64,000 nt of DNA from the NCBI GenBank assembly GCA_963784195.1, contig CAWARA010000015.1, forward strand, positions 248,001 to 312,000, given 5' to 3'. Positions 46,462 to 54,622 of this stretch are shown in pieces. Position 1 is the stretch's first letter. Each line of letters starts with the position of its first letter. The position numbers and the translations under genes were made by a program. The DNA comes from CAVQAH01 sp963784195 (GTDB lineage: Bacteria > Acidobacteriota > Vicinamibacteria > Vicinamibacterales > 2-12-FULL-66-21). The notes below the pieces were generated by a model. The model was not told the DNA's origin. It was given only the letters and a program-made list of their open reading frames with translations, and searched no databases.

Positions 46462-47421
46462 GTGGCGAAGAAGAAGCGAGTCGTTCGCCGGCGAAAGAAG
46501 ACTGCTGCGGCGTCTGTCGGTTTGTCACCGGACGAGACGCTGGTCGTGACCGACACTGCCGCCGCGCGACTGGCGGCGCAGGTCAAGGACGATGGCGGCG
46601 CGGTGCTGGCGCAGTACCGCGAGCCGTTCGGCGGAACGCCGGTTCTCGTCGCGACGCTCCCGATCGATCGCGTCGAACCGACGCCGTTCCAGCGCGACCC
46701 GTCGGATCCGCACGTCAAGCGTTTGATGACCGTGATCGAGACGCTGGGCCGTTTTCTCGATCCGATCGTGGCGATTCATCAGGACGAGGGGTACTGGACG
46801 CCGAACGGTAATCACCGGCTGCAGGCGCTCCGGAAACTCGGTGCAAAGAGCATCGTGGCGCTGCTCGTGCCCGATCGGGATATCGCCTTCAAGATTCTCG
46901 CGCTCAACACCGAGAAGGCGCACAACCTCAAGGAAAAGTCGCTCGAAACGATTCGCATGGCGCGTGCGCTCGCAGAACAGGACGGCAAGCGGACAGAGCA
47001 GGATTTCGTGTTCGAGTTCGACCAGCCCGCGTTCCTGACGCTGGGTGCCGCCTACGAGCGGCGCCCTCGCCTGAGCGGCGGCGCGTATCACTCTCTGCTG
47101 CGACGTATCGACGACTTCCTCGACGAGCCCTTGACGCGGGCTGTGCGCGAGCGCGAGCGCCGTGCAGAGACGCTCCTCGCGATAGACGACGAGGTCGGCA
47201 AGATCGTGCAGAAGCTGAAGGCGCGAGGCCTGACCAGCCCCTACCTTCGTCCGTTCGTCGTCGCGCGCATCAATCCGATTCGATTCTCCACGTCGACCGA
47301 GTTCGATTTCGACGATGTGCTGGCGCGGATGCAGAAGGCGGCGGGGAAGTTCAACGTCGACCGCATCAAGCAGGATGACGTCGTGCGGGCCGGAGGCGGC
47401 GGCGCGGAGCCTGAAGAATAG
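46462..47421 (+). CDS. ParB/Srx-fold nuclease-like protein
   Basis: 319 residues from GTG 46462, where a lysine/arginine-rich start (AKKKRVVRRRKK) begins. The ParB N-terminal fold shows LPIDRVEPTPFQRDPSDPHV and GNHRLQALRKLGAKSI, the latter equivalent to the CTP/nucleotide-binding box of ParB. A long helical region follows with no evident centromere-binding helix-turn-helix. There is no parA next to it, so chromosome partition is not its evident role; ParB-like regulators or enzymes with this box occur widely. The C-terminus is glycine-rich. Confidence 0.75.
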   Translation: MAKKKRVVRRRKKTAAASVGLSPDETLVVTDTAAARLAAQVKDDGGAVLAQYREPFGGTPVLVATLPIDRVEPTPFQRDPSDPHVKRLMTVIETLGRFLDPIVAIHQDEGYWTPNGNHRLQALRKLGAKSIVALLVPDRDIAFKILALNTEKAHNLKEKSLETIRMARALAEQDGKRTEQDFVFEFDQPAFLTLGAAYERRPRLSGGAYHSLLRRIDDFLDEPLTRAVRERERRAETLLAIDDEVGKIVQKLKARGLTSPYLRPFVVARINPIRFSTSTEFDFDDVLARMQKAAGKFNVDRIKQDDVVRAGGGGAEPEE

Positions 47422-47484
47422 GAGCCTGACCGTCTTCGGCGTGGCCATTGGTCAGGCTGGCCGGCGGGCGTATCATGGGGCTAA

Positions 47485-47587
47485 GGGCAATGGGCAATGG
47501 GCAATGGGCGATGGGCGATGGGAAAACCCCGGCAATCGCCATCAGCGATCAGCCCATCGCCCATCGCCCTCGGCAATGGCCCATCGC
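47485..47587. repeat. Inverted GGGCAAT/GGGCGAT heptamer arrays
   Basis: Five direct units (three GGGCAAT then two GGGCGAT, 47485-47519) face reverse-complement copies at about 47553-47587 across a 33-base spacer, forming a potential hairpin upstream of a small hypothetical gene. Same unit type as at 32200-32338. Confidence 0.8.
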
Positions 47588-47608
47588 TAACCGTGTATGG
47601 GGGAACCC

Positions 47609-47845
47609 ATGACTGCCGAACGCGCCGACGTGCCCATGGAAGATCCGCAGGCGTCGCTGGAGCGGGCGTTCATCGAGGATTACCTGAAGACGCGGGGCCA
47701 TTCGCTCCGCGGCCTTCACGTCTTACCGGAAGAACAGGTCAACGCCTTGCTCAGGGCCGCCTCGCTGTATGCCGCGACGAAGCTGGCGGAAGTCGAAGCC
47801 CGGGCGGCGTATGTCCACGAAATTCACGGTTCATCATCTGAATAA
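47609..47845 (+). CDS. Small helical protein of unknown function
   Basis: 78 residues from ATG 47609, supported by GGGGGA just upstream (47599-47604); ATG 47597 would include that site. It is helical and acidic, with no recognised domain: ERAFIEDYLKTRGHSLRGL, then a helix LLRAASLYAATKLAEVEAR. It directly precedes a STAS gene (about 50 bp) on the same strand and could be co-transcribed with it. Confidence 0.6.
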   Translation: MTAERADVPMEDPQASLERAFIEDYLKTRGHSLRGLHVLPEEQVNALLRAASLYAATKLAEVEARAAYVHEIHGSSSE

Positions 47846-47898
47846 CGTTTCTTGAATAGCGTTTCTGGCCGGGTGACACAGTGCGGAAGGCAACACCC

Positions 47899-48285
47899 AT
47901 GACCATCACCGAGCGATCGGTCGGCGACGTCACGATCCTCGAGCTCGACGGCCGTCTGGTCTTGTACGAGGGCGAGGCCGATCTCAAGGCCGTGATCAAC
48001 GACCTCGTGAGCAGAGGCCGGACGAAGATCATTCTCGATCTCAAGAAGGTCACCTACATCGACAGCGCCGGCGTAGGCATCATCATCGCCAAGTACGTCA
48101 GTGTCCGGCGGGCAGGCGGCGACGTGAAACTGCTGAACTTGAGCCGCCGAAGCGTCCGCGTCATGACCATCACGCGGCTGCTCGAAGTGTTCGAGACCTT
48201 CGACTCCGAAAAAGAGGCGGTCGACAGCTTCGCCGTCAGGTCCGGCACGGCACCGAATGCGGCCGTCCAGCGCGGATCGCTCTGA
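47899..48285 (+). CDS. STAS-domain protein (anti-sigma factor antagonist type)
   Basis: 128 residues from ATG 47899 (GGAAGG at 47885-47890). STAS fold with VTILELDGRLVLYEGE and the phospho-serine loop YIDSAGVGIIIAKY. The C-terminal half LLEVFETFDSEKEAVDSF matches the paralogue at 33462-33836. It probably takes part in a partner-switching pathway controlling a sigma factor or enzyme. No kinase or sigma partner is encoded beside it. Confidence 0.87.
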   Translation: MTITERSVGDVTILELDGRLVLYEGEADLKAVINDLVSRGRTKIILDLKKVTYIDSAGVGIIIAKYVSVRRAGGDVKLLNLSRRSVRVMTITRLLEVFETFDSEKEAVDSFAVRSGTAPNAAVQRGSL

Positions 48286-48290
48286 CGTTC

Positions 48291-48653
48291 TTACTCGTCG
48301 CGGTGAACCGTTTCGGGTGAGAACGCCGGGAGACAGACCGCGATGTATTCGGCGCCCTCGGCTTCGGGGGTGCTGTAGCGGACCCACTCCCCGGGCGCGG
48401 TGACGACCGCCTGACCGCTCCGCACCTCCAGCGTGCCGCCTTCGTGCTCGACACGGACCATCCCTCGCAGCACGACGGTAATCTCCTCGAACTGCGGGCG
48501 CTGGCCTGGCTCCTGCCAGCCCGACGGTGACGCCATGCGCGCCACGCTGACGGTCGGGTGGCCGGAATTCACCCGCCCGACAAACTCTTCTATTCTCTTT
48601 GGCTTCGTGCCTGCCGCCTGGACGACGGCAGGTGCTGGAATCAATCGAGGCAT
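48291..48653 (-). CDS. Small cupin-domain protein
   Basis: 120 residues, single cupin barrel: FEEITVVLRGMVRVEHEGGTLEV and QAVVTAPGEWVRYSTPEAEGAEYIAV in two halves. The first-motif histidines of metal cupins are mostly absent (one glutamate remains), so metal binding is doubtful. It may act as a ligand-binding or isomerase-like cupin. The gene converges on the STAS gene. Confidence 0.8.
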   Translation of the reverse strand: MPRLIPAPAVVQAAGTKPKRIEEFVGRVNSGHPTVSVARMASPSGWQEPGQRPQFEEITVVLRGMVRVEHEGGTLEVRSGQAVVTAPGEWVRYSTPEAEGAEYIAVCLPAFSPETVHRDE

Positions 48654-48714
48654 ACCGTGAGCTTACTGCTGACGTCCCCATTCTTGTAGTCGTGGTAGCG
48701 AGGAGGCAATTTCC

Positions 48715-48918
48715 ATGAACCGCGACGAACTTGAAGGCAAAGCCGAACAACTGAAGGGTAAAGTGAAACAGGGTGTGGGTGATCTGACGGACAACGACCG
48801 TCTCCACGACGAGGGCGTGGCCGACGAGGCCGCCGGGGACGTCCAGGAAGGCTACGGCAAGGCCCGACGCAAAGTCGGCGAGGCGATCGAAGACCTCGGC
48901 GAGAACATCAAGAAGTAG
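48715..48918 (+). CDS. CsbD-family stress protein
   Basis: 67 residues: MNRDELEGKAEQLKGKVKQG and GDLTDNDRLHDEGVADEAAG are the CsbD signature. It is a small, charged, helical protein, general-stress-induced in Bacillus; its molecular role is not known. AGGAGG at 48700-48710 precedes the ATG. It is the last accessory gene before the ribosomal operon. Confidence 0.9.
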   Translation: MNRDELEGKAEQLKGKVKQGVGDLTDNDRLHDEGVADEAAGDVQEGYGKARRKVGEAIEDLGENIKK

Positions 48919-48937
48919 ACCTGCCGGCAGCTCCAAG

Positions 48938-48963
48938 GGCCAGCCTGGACCTCCGGGCTGGCC
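48938..48963 (+). terminator. Hairpin after csbD-like gene, weak terminator candidate
   Basis: GGCCAGCC and GGCTGGCC form a perfect eight-base stem around a ten-base loop, 20 bases after the stop. No T tract follows, so this is not a standard intrinsic terminator. Confidence 0.35.
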
Positions 48964-48982
48964 GGCCTCCCCAGTCCGGGGC

Positions 48983-49012
48983 TTGATCCCAAAAAGAAAC
49001 CTCTGTTATATT
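48983..49012 (+). promoter_or_regulatory. Sigma70-like promoter of the str-S10-spc operon
   Basis: TTGATC at 48983-48988 and TATATT at 49007-49012 are separated by 18 bases (17 if TTATAT at 49006 is used). This is the best promoter match in the gap before rpsL and would start transcription near 49019. Confidence 0.6.
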
Positions 49013-49336
49013 TGCAAGGTTCTGGTCGGCCCTGGGACACCCTATCTAGGGCCAGACACCGATAAGGCGACCCTCACAGCATCAACAGCGTTGGGTCGTA
49101 TCGCCAGCGCCCTCGCGGGCGCAGCATCATCAACTTAATAGGGTAAGTCAGCTTCCAGGTGCCGGACCGTTTGCGCGGTTCCCTAGGCCTGGGGCAATGA
49201 ACCGATCGCGCGCGGCTCGAGCCTCGTGCCACGCGTGAGGTTTTGTGTTGTTGCGCGCTGTCCTGCGCGCCTGGCGCGCGTTGCGCCGGGGGACGGGCGT
49301 CAGCGTGCCGCGAGCCGAATAAGTAATGGAGTGCTT
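49013..49336 (+). other. Long untranslated leader upstream of rpsL
   Basis: If transcription starts near 49019, about 318 bases precede rpsL. They contain several possible hairpins (for example GCGCCC..GGGCGC near 49108) and GC-rich palindromic stretches near 49250-49290. No known riboswitch or r-protein binding site was recognised, and no peptide is evident. Confidence 0.45.
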
Positions 49337-49711
49337 GTGCCGACGATTAGCCAGCTAGTGCGAAAAGGGCGCGAGAAGGTCCTGACGAAGACGAAGAGCC
49401 CGGCGCTGCAGAACAGCCCGCAGAAGCGCGGCGTGTGCGTGCGCGTCTTCACACAGACGCCGAAGAAGCCGAACTCCGCGCTGCGCAAGGTGGCCCGCGT
49501 GCGCCTGACCAACGGCATCGAGGTGACGACCTACATCCCTGGTGTCGGGCACAACCTGCAGGAGCACTCGCTGGTCCTGATTCGCGGCGGCCGTGTGAAG
49601 GATCTGCCAGGCGTGCGCTATCACGTGGTGCGCGGCACGCTGGACGCCGTCGGCGTGCAGGGCCGCAAGCAGGGCCGTTCGAAGTACGGCGCGAAGAGAC
49701 CGAAAGCCTGA
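49337..49711 (+). CDS. rpsL: 30S ribosomal protein S12
   Basis: 124 residues from GTG 49337, with GGAG at 49328-49331; the open frame extends upstream without S12 similarity. S12 sits at the decoding centre. The loops QTPKKPNSALRK and RGGRVKDLPGVRYHVVRG keep the lysines whose mutation gives streptomycin resistance elsewhere, so the sequence is wild-type there. First gene of the operon. A palindrome follows the TGA. Confidence 0.96.
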   Translation: MPTISQLVRKGREKVLTKTKSPALQNSPQKRGVCVRVFTQTPKKPNSALRKVARVRLTNGIEVTTYIPGVGHNLQEHSLVLIRGGRVKDLPGVRYHVVRGTLDAVGVQGRKQGRSKYGAKRPKA

Positions 49712-49731
49712 CGCGCGGCTGAAGCCGCGCG
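49712..49731 (-). repeat. REP-like palindrome after rpsL
   Basis: A perfect palindrome, arms CGCGCGGCT/AGCCGCGCG around GA, begins at the base after the rpsL stop. On the minus strand the apex reads CTTCAG and CCAG precedes it. Confidence 0.65.
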
Positions 49732-49770
49732 CGCCTGGCGAGAAGAGACGAGCAGCCGAGAGACATCGCA

Positions 49771-50244
49771 ATGCCAAGACGACGAGAGATTCCAAAGCGT
49801 GAGGTTCCCCTCGATCCGCTTTACAGCAGCGCGCTGGTGACGAAGTTCATCAGCACCTTGATGCGCGACGGCAAGCGCAGCACCGCCGAGCGGATCATGT
49901 ACGGCAGCCTGTCGAGCATCCAGGAGAAGACCGGGGACGACCCGCTCAAGGTGTTCAAGAAAGCAGTCGAGAACGTCAAGCCGGCGCTCGAGGTCAAGTC
50001 GCGCCGCGTCGGCGGCTCGAACTATCAGGTGCCGGTGGAAGTGAACCCGAATCGGCGGCTGTCGCTGAGCATCCGCTGGCTGGTCGGCTTCGCCCGCTCT
50101 CGCGGCGACGGCAAGACCATGCAGGAGAAGCTCGCCAACGAGCTGATGGATGCGGCGAACCTGCGCGGCGGCGCGGTGAAGAAGCGCGAGGACACGCACC
50201 GGATGGCGGAAGCGAACAAGGCGTTCGCACATTACCGTTGGTAG
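49771..50244 (+). CDS. rpsG: 30S ribosomal protein S7
   Basis: 157 residues, normal length. S7 nucleates assembly of the 30S head and contacts the E-site tRNA. It opens MPRRREIPKREVPLDPLY and ends FAHYRW. Its TAG stop is part of the GTAG that heads the composite palindrome starting at 50241. It is followed by fusA in the conserved str order. Confidence 0.96.
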   Translation: MPRRREIPKREVPLDPLYSSALVTKFISTLMRDGKRSTAERIMYGSLSSIQEKTGDDPLKVFKKAVENVKPALEVKSRRVGGSNYQVPVEVNPNRRLSLSIRWLVGFARSRGDGKTMQEKLANELMDAANLRGGAVKKREDTHRMAEANKAFAHYRW

Positions 50245-50299
50245 CAGCGCGCGGCTTCAGCCGCGCGTCAGTGACGCGGAGCTGAAGCTCCGCGCTGCT
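50241..50299 (+). repeat. Composite REP-like element, two palindromes in 8-bp inverted ends
   Basis: GTAG (containing the rpsG stop) is followed by palindrome 1 (50248-50267, apex CTTCAG), a seven-base linker, then palindrome 2 (50275-50294, arms CGCGGAGCT/AGCTCCGCG). AGCAGCGC and GCGCTGCT close the element. A near-identical copy is at 55450-55506. It fills nearly all of the rpsG-fusA gap. Confidence 0.85.
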
Positions 50300-50312
50300 G
50301 GGAATAAATAAA

Positions 50313-52433
50313 ATGCCACGACAGGTACCTTTAGTTAAGACTCGGAACATCGGCATCATGGCCCACATCGATGCCGGCAAGACCACCACGACGGAACGGA
50401 TCCTGTTCTACACGGGCATCACCTACAAGATCGGTGAGGTCCATGAAGGAACCGCCGTGATGGACTGGATGGAACAGGAACAGGAACGCGGGATCACGAT
50501 CACGTCCGCGGCGACGACCTGTTTCTGGCGCGAGCATCGCATCAACATCATCGACACCCCCGGTCACGTCGATTTCACCGCGGAGGTGGAGCGCTCGCTT
50601 CGCGTGCTCGACGGTGCCGTGGCCGTGTTCGATTCGGTTGCCGGCGTGGAGCCGCAGTCCGAGACCGTCTGGCGTCAGGCGGACAAGTACCGCGTGCCCC
50701 GGATCTGCTTCGTCAACAAGATGGACCGGATTGGGGCCAACTTCAAGCGGACCTTCGACCAGATCATCTCGAAGCTTGGCGGCAACCCCGTCGCGATCCA
50801 GCTTCCCATCGGCAGCGAAGACAAGTTCGTCGGCGTCGTCGATCTCGTCGGCATGAAGTCGATCACCTATAAGGACGAGACCATGGGCGCCGACTACGTC
50901 GTCGGCGAGATTCCCGCCGACATGATGGAAGAGGCGCAGAAGTACCGCGAGCAGCTGATCGAAAAGGTCAGCGAAGCGGACGACAAGCTCCTCGAGAAGT
51001 ACCTCCACGGCGAGGAGATCACCGAGGACGAGATCCGCAGGGCGCTGCGCAAGCGCGTGATCAGCTCGGTGCACACGTCGGGCGAGAAGGCGGAACCGGC
51101 GTTCGTGCCGGTCATCTGCGGTTCGGCGTTCAAGAACAAGGGCGTGCAGCCGCTGCTCGACGCGGTCGTCGAATACCTGCCGTCGCCGGTGGAAGTGCCC
51201 GCGATCAAGGGCTTCGACCCGAACAAGGGACCGGAGGCCGAGATCGAGCGTCCCGCCTCGGACGACGCGCCGTTTGCCGCGCTGGCGTTCAAGATCATGA
51301 CCGACCCGTTCGTCGGCCAGCTCACGTTCTTCCGCGTCTACTCGGGCGTGCTGACGTCGGGCTCGACGGTCTACAACGCGACCAAGCAGAAGACCGAGCG
51401 CATCGGGCGGTTGCTGAAGATGCACGCCAACAAGCGCGAGGAAATCAAGGAAGTCTACGCCGGCGATATCGCCGCGGCGGTGGGACTGAAGACCGTTGCG
51501 ACCGGCGACACGATCTGCGACGAGAAGCAGCCGGTCGTGCTCGAATCGATGGATTTCCCCGAGCCGGTCATCTCACTCGCGATCGAGCCGAAGACGAAGG
51601 CCGACCAGGAAAAGCTCAGCGCCGGCATGCAGAAGCTGATGGCTGAGGACCCGACGTTCCGCGTCAAGACCGACCCGCAGACCGGCGAGGTGGTCATCGC
51701 CGGCATGGGCGAGCTCCATCTCGAGATCATCGTCGATCGTCTGCGCCGCGAGTTCAACGTCGAATCCTCGTCTGGCCGACCGCAGGTCGCCTACAAGGAA
51801 ACGCTGACCAGGCCTGCCGACGGCGAAATGAAATACGCGAAGCAGACTGGCGGCCGCGGTCAGTTCGGCCACGTCAAGATCCACCTCTTTCCTGGCGAGC
51901 CGGGCACCGGCTACGTGTTCGACAACCAGATCAAGGGTGGCGCGATTCCGAAGGAATACATCAAGCCGATCGACGAAGGGATCAAGGAAGCCCTCACCCG
52001 CGGCGTCCTCGCCGGCTACCCGGTCGACGACGTGCGCATCGAGTTGTACGACGGGTCGTTCCACGAAGTGGACTCGTCGGAAATGGCGTTCAAGATTGCC
52101 GGGTCGATGGCGTTCCAGGATGCGGCCAAGAAAGCGAAGCCGGTTCTGCTCGAGCCGATGATGCGCGTCGAGGTGGTGGTGCCCAAGGAACATATGGGCG
52201 ACGTCATCGGCAACCTGTCAGGCCGGCGCGGGCACATTCAGTCGCAGGAAGATCGCGGCGGCACGCAGATCATCAACGCGCGAGTGCCGCTCTCCGAGAT
52301 GTTCGGCTACGCGACGGACCTGCGCTCGCGCACCCAGGGGCGCGCAACATTCTCCATGCACTTCGACCGCTACGAGCCAGCGCCGCCGAACGTCAGCGAC
52401 GAGATCGTGGCGAGGGTGCAGGGCAAGGCTTAA
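50313..52433 (+). CDS. fusA: Elongation factor G
   Basis: 706 residues. Translocation GTPase. G1 AHIDAGKTTTTERIL, switch II DTPGHVDF and NKMD are present, followed by domains II-V ending in the EF-G C-terminal ferredoxin-like domain (GDVIGNLSGRRGHIQ). It is intact over 2.1 kb. Unlike in many bacteria, tuf does not follow; rpsJ begins 20 bases after the stop. Confidence 0.97.
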   Translation: MPRQVPLVKTRNIGIMAHIDAGKTTTTERILFYTGITYKIGEVHEGTAVMDWMEQEQERGITITSAATTCFWREHRINIIDTPGHVDFTAEVERSLRVLDGAVAVFDSVAGVEPQSETVWRQADKYRVPRICFVNKMDRIGANFKRTFDQIISKLGGNPVAIQLPIGSEDKFVGVVDLVGMKSITYKDETMGADYVVGEIPADMMEEAQKYREQLIEKVSEADDKLLEKYLHGEEITEDEIRRALRKRVISSVHTSGEKAEPAFVPVICGSAFKNKGVQPLLDAVVEYLPSPVEVPAIKGFDPNKGPEAEIERPASDDAPFAALAFKIMTDPFVGQLTFFRVYSGVLTSGSTVYNATKQKTERIGRLLKMHANKREEIKEVYAGDIAAAVGLKTVATGDTICDEKQPVVLESMDFPEPVISLAIEPKTKADQEKLSAGMQKLMAEDPTFRVKTDPQTGEVVIAGMGELHLEIIVDRLRREFNVESSSGRPQVAYKETLTRPADGEMKYAKQTGGRGQFGHVKIHLFPGEPGTGYVFDNQIKGGAIPKEYIKPIDEGIKEALTRGVLAGYPVDDVRIELYDGSFHEVDSSEMAFKIAGSMAFQDAAKKAKPVLLEPMMRVEVVVPKEHMGDVIGNLSGRRGHIQSQEDRGGTQIINARVPLSEMFGYATDLRSRTQGRATFSMHFDRYEPAPPNVSDEIVARVQGKA

Positions 52434-52452
52434 CGAGGAAGAGGAAATCAGA

Positions 52453-52788
<336 letters not shown>

Positions 52789-52792
52789 ATTC

Positions 52793-52827
52793 GTGGTCCG
52801 TAGTTCGTAGTCCGTAGCTCGTAGTGC
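52793..52827. repeat. GTAGTCC-type heptamer array (5 units)
   Basis: Units gtggtcc, gtagttc, gtagtcc, gtagctc and gtagtgc start five bases after the rpsJ stop. The rest of the rpsJ-rplC gap is GC-rich with a CAGCAG..CTGCTG hairpin and no evident gene. Confidence 0.8.
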
Positions 52828-52970
52828 GGTTTCGGCGACACGGCCGATTGGCCGTGCTGAGATGAAGATGAACCCGGCCCGGGTGCTGAATCAGCAGCGC
52901 CTGCGGCTGCTGCCGAGCGCGAATGCGCGAGGCAGCGCGAGCGGGGGTGGGGCCCCGCGAGCTCTAAAAA

Positions 52971-53672
52971 ATGCTTACCGGAATCATCGGCAGAAAAGTG
53001 GGGATGACGCAGCTGTTCGCGCAGGACGGCACGGTCGTCCCCGGCACTGTGATCAAAGCGGGTCCGTGCGTCGTCGTTCAGGCCAAGTCGGCGGGGACGG
53101 ACGGCTACGAGGCCGTGCAACTCGGGTTGGTGGAAGAGCGGCCGGCGCGGGTGCGCAAGCCCCTGGCCGGGCACTACAAGAAGGCTGGGGTCCCGCCGAC
53201 CCGTGTTCGCCGCGAGGTGACGATCGCAAAGGGGGCTGAGGCGCCGAAGGCCGGCGATCAGATCCTGGTGACCGGCGTGTTCAACAACGGCGATCGCGTG
53301 GACGTGATCGGGATCAGCCGCGGCAAGGGGTTCCAGGGCGTGATGAAGCGCCACAACTTCCGCGGCGGTGCGGCGACCCACGGCTCGATGTTCCATCGCG
53401 CGCCCGGATCGATTGGCGCGTCGTCCTTCCCGTCGCGCGTCATCAAGGGCATGCGCGGGGCCGGACGGATGGGTGGCGACCGCGTGACGACGCGCAACCT
53501 GCGCGTGGTGCAGGTGGATGCGGAGAACAATCTGCTGGTGGTGCGTGGCTCGGTGCCCGGGGCGCCCGGTGGTTACGTCGTGATTCGCAAGGCGGTTGCG
53601 GCGAAGCCGGAACCCAAGCCGCAAGCGGAGAAGCCAGGCAAGGCCACTGTCGCGAAGAAGCCGAAGAAGTAG
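52971..53672 (+). CDS. rplC: 50S ribosomal protein L3
   Basis: 233 residues including a lysine-rich C-terminal tail (AKPEPKPQAEKPGKATVAKK). The L3 opening is LTGIIGRKVGMTQLF and the central loop FRGGAATHGSMFHRAPGSIG, which holds the glutamine/asparagine methylation region. Early-assembly protein near the peptidyl-transferase centre. Two bases separate it from rplD. Confidence 0.96.
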   Translation: MLTGIIGRKVGMTQLFAQDGTVVPGTVIKAGPCVVVQAKSAGTDGYEAVQLGLVEERPARVRKPLAGHYKKAGVPPTRVRREVTIAKGAEAPKAGDQILVTGVFNNGDRVDVIGISRGKGFQGVMKRHNFRGGAATHGSMFHRAPGSIGASSFPSRVIKGMRGAGRMGGDRVTTRNLRVVQVDAENNLLVVRGSVPGAPGGYVVIRKAVAAKPEPKPQAEKPGKATVAKKPKK

Positions 53673-53674
53673 CC

Positions 53675-54297
53675 ATGAAACTCAATATCGTCAACGGCAA
53701 CAACGAGACGGTCGGCGCGCTGGAGCTGAACGAGCAGGTGTTTGGCGGCCGCGTGAAGACCGACCTGATCTGGGAAGCGGTCGTGCAGCAGAATGCCGCC
53801 GAGCGCCGCGGCACGCACGCGACCAAGAACCGCGCGGCGGTCAGCGGCAGCGGCAAGAAGCCGTGGCGGCAGAAGGGCACCGGCCGCGCCCGCGTCGGTG
53901 AGATCCGCAACCCGCTGTGGCGCAAGGGCGGGACGGTGTTCGGGCCGCAGCCGCGCAGCTACGAGTTCGATATGCCGAAGAAGGTGCATCGCGGCGCGCT
54001 GCGTGCGGCGCTGGCGCAGAAGATCAGCGACGGCGCGGTCATCGTCGTCGACCGGCTCGCGTCGAGCGACGCCAAGACGAAGGAAACGGCGGCGCTCCTC
54101 AAGCGGCTCGGCGCGACGGGAAAGACGCTGGTCATCGACGTGAAGCCCGAGCAGTCGTTCACGAAGAGCGCGCGCAACATCGCCGGCGTGAAGCTGGTGC
54201 CGAGCGCAGCGGTGACCGCTCGTGACGTCATCGACACGACGAAGGTGATCGCGACGCGCGAGGCTCTCGAGAAGCTTCAGGAAGTATTGGGATCAGA
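53675..54297 (+). CDS. rplD: 50S ribosomal protein L4; stop lost by one missing base
   Basis: About 206 residues to LQEVLGS. L4 lines the exit tunnel; PWRQKGTGRARVG is its tunnel loop. As written the frame reads on through rplW. The text GGATCAGAAG at 54290-54299 lacks a T: GGATCATGAAG would give the L4 stop TCA TGA and, overlapping it, the rplW start ATG AAG. The loss of a single base therefore explains both defects. Confidence 0.9.
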
Positions 54298-54584
54298 AGA
54301 TAACAGACGTCATTCGCCGCCCGCTGATCACCGAGAAGACGACGCTGCTGCGCGAAGAGAGCCGCACGGTCGTGTTCGAGGTGGCCGCGGACGCAACCAA
54401 GGTGGATATCCGGCGCGCGGTCGAGAAGCTGCTCGGCTCGAAAGTCGAAGCCGTCCGCACGTCGATTTCACACGGCAAGTTCAAGCGTCAGGGACGCTTC
54501 ATGGGCCAGCGGTCCGATTGGAAGAAGGCCTACGTCAAGCTGCGCGAGGGGGAGAAGATCCCCGAGTTCCTCGAGGGCGCGTAA
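54295..54584 (+). CDS. rplW: 50S ribosomal protein L23; start lost by one missing base
   Basis: About 97 residues if one T is restored between 54295 and 54296, giving start MKITDVIRRPLITEKTT, the standard L23 opening. The ATGA overlap with rplD would then be normal. The body contains VFEVAADATKVDIRRAVEKL and RRSDWKKAYV-type QRSDWKKAYVKL. L23 forms the trigger-factor and SRP docking site at the tunnel exit. As the sequence stands, only GTG 54372 or later could start translation, which would remove the N-terminal quarter. Confidence 0.88.
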
Positions 54585-54593
54585 GACCGGGCG

Positions 54594-54614
54594 CTGACAG
54601 CTGAGAGCTTCAAG
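54594..54614. repeat. CTGAGAG-type heptamer array (3 units)
   Basis: Units ctgacag, ctgagag and cttcaag lie between rplW and rplB, just before the rplB start at 54623. A related array precedes rpsE at 61097. Confidence 0.55.
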
Positions 54615-54622
54615 GATCAGAC

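Noticed and set aside
48938..48963. Strong intrinsic terminator after the csbD-like gene
   Set aside because: The stem is perfect but no T tract follows, so it is listed only as a weak candidate.
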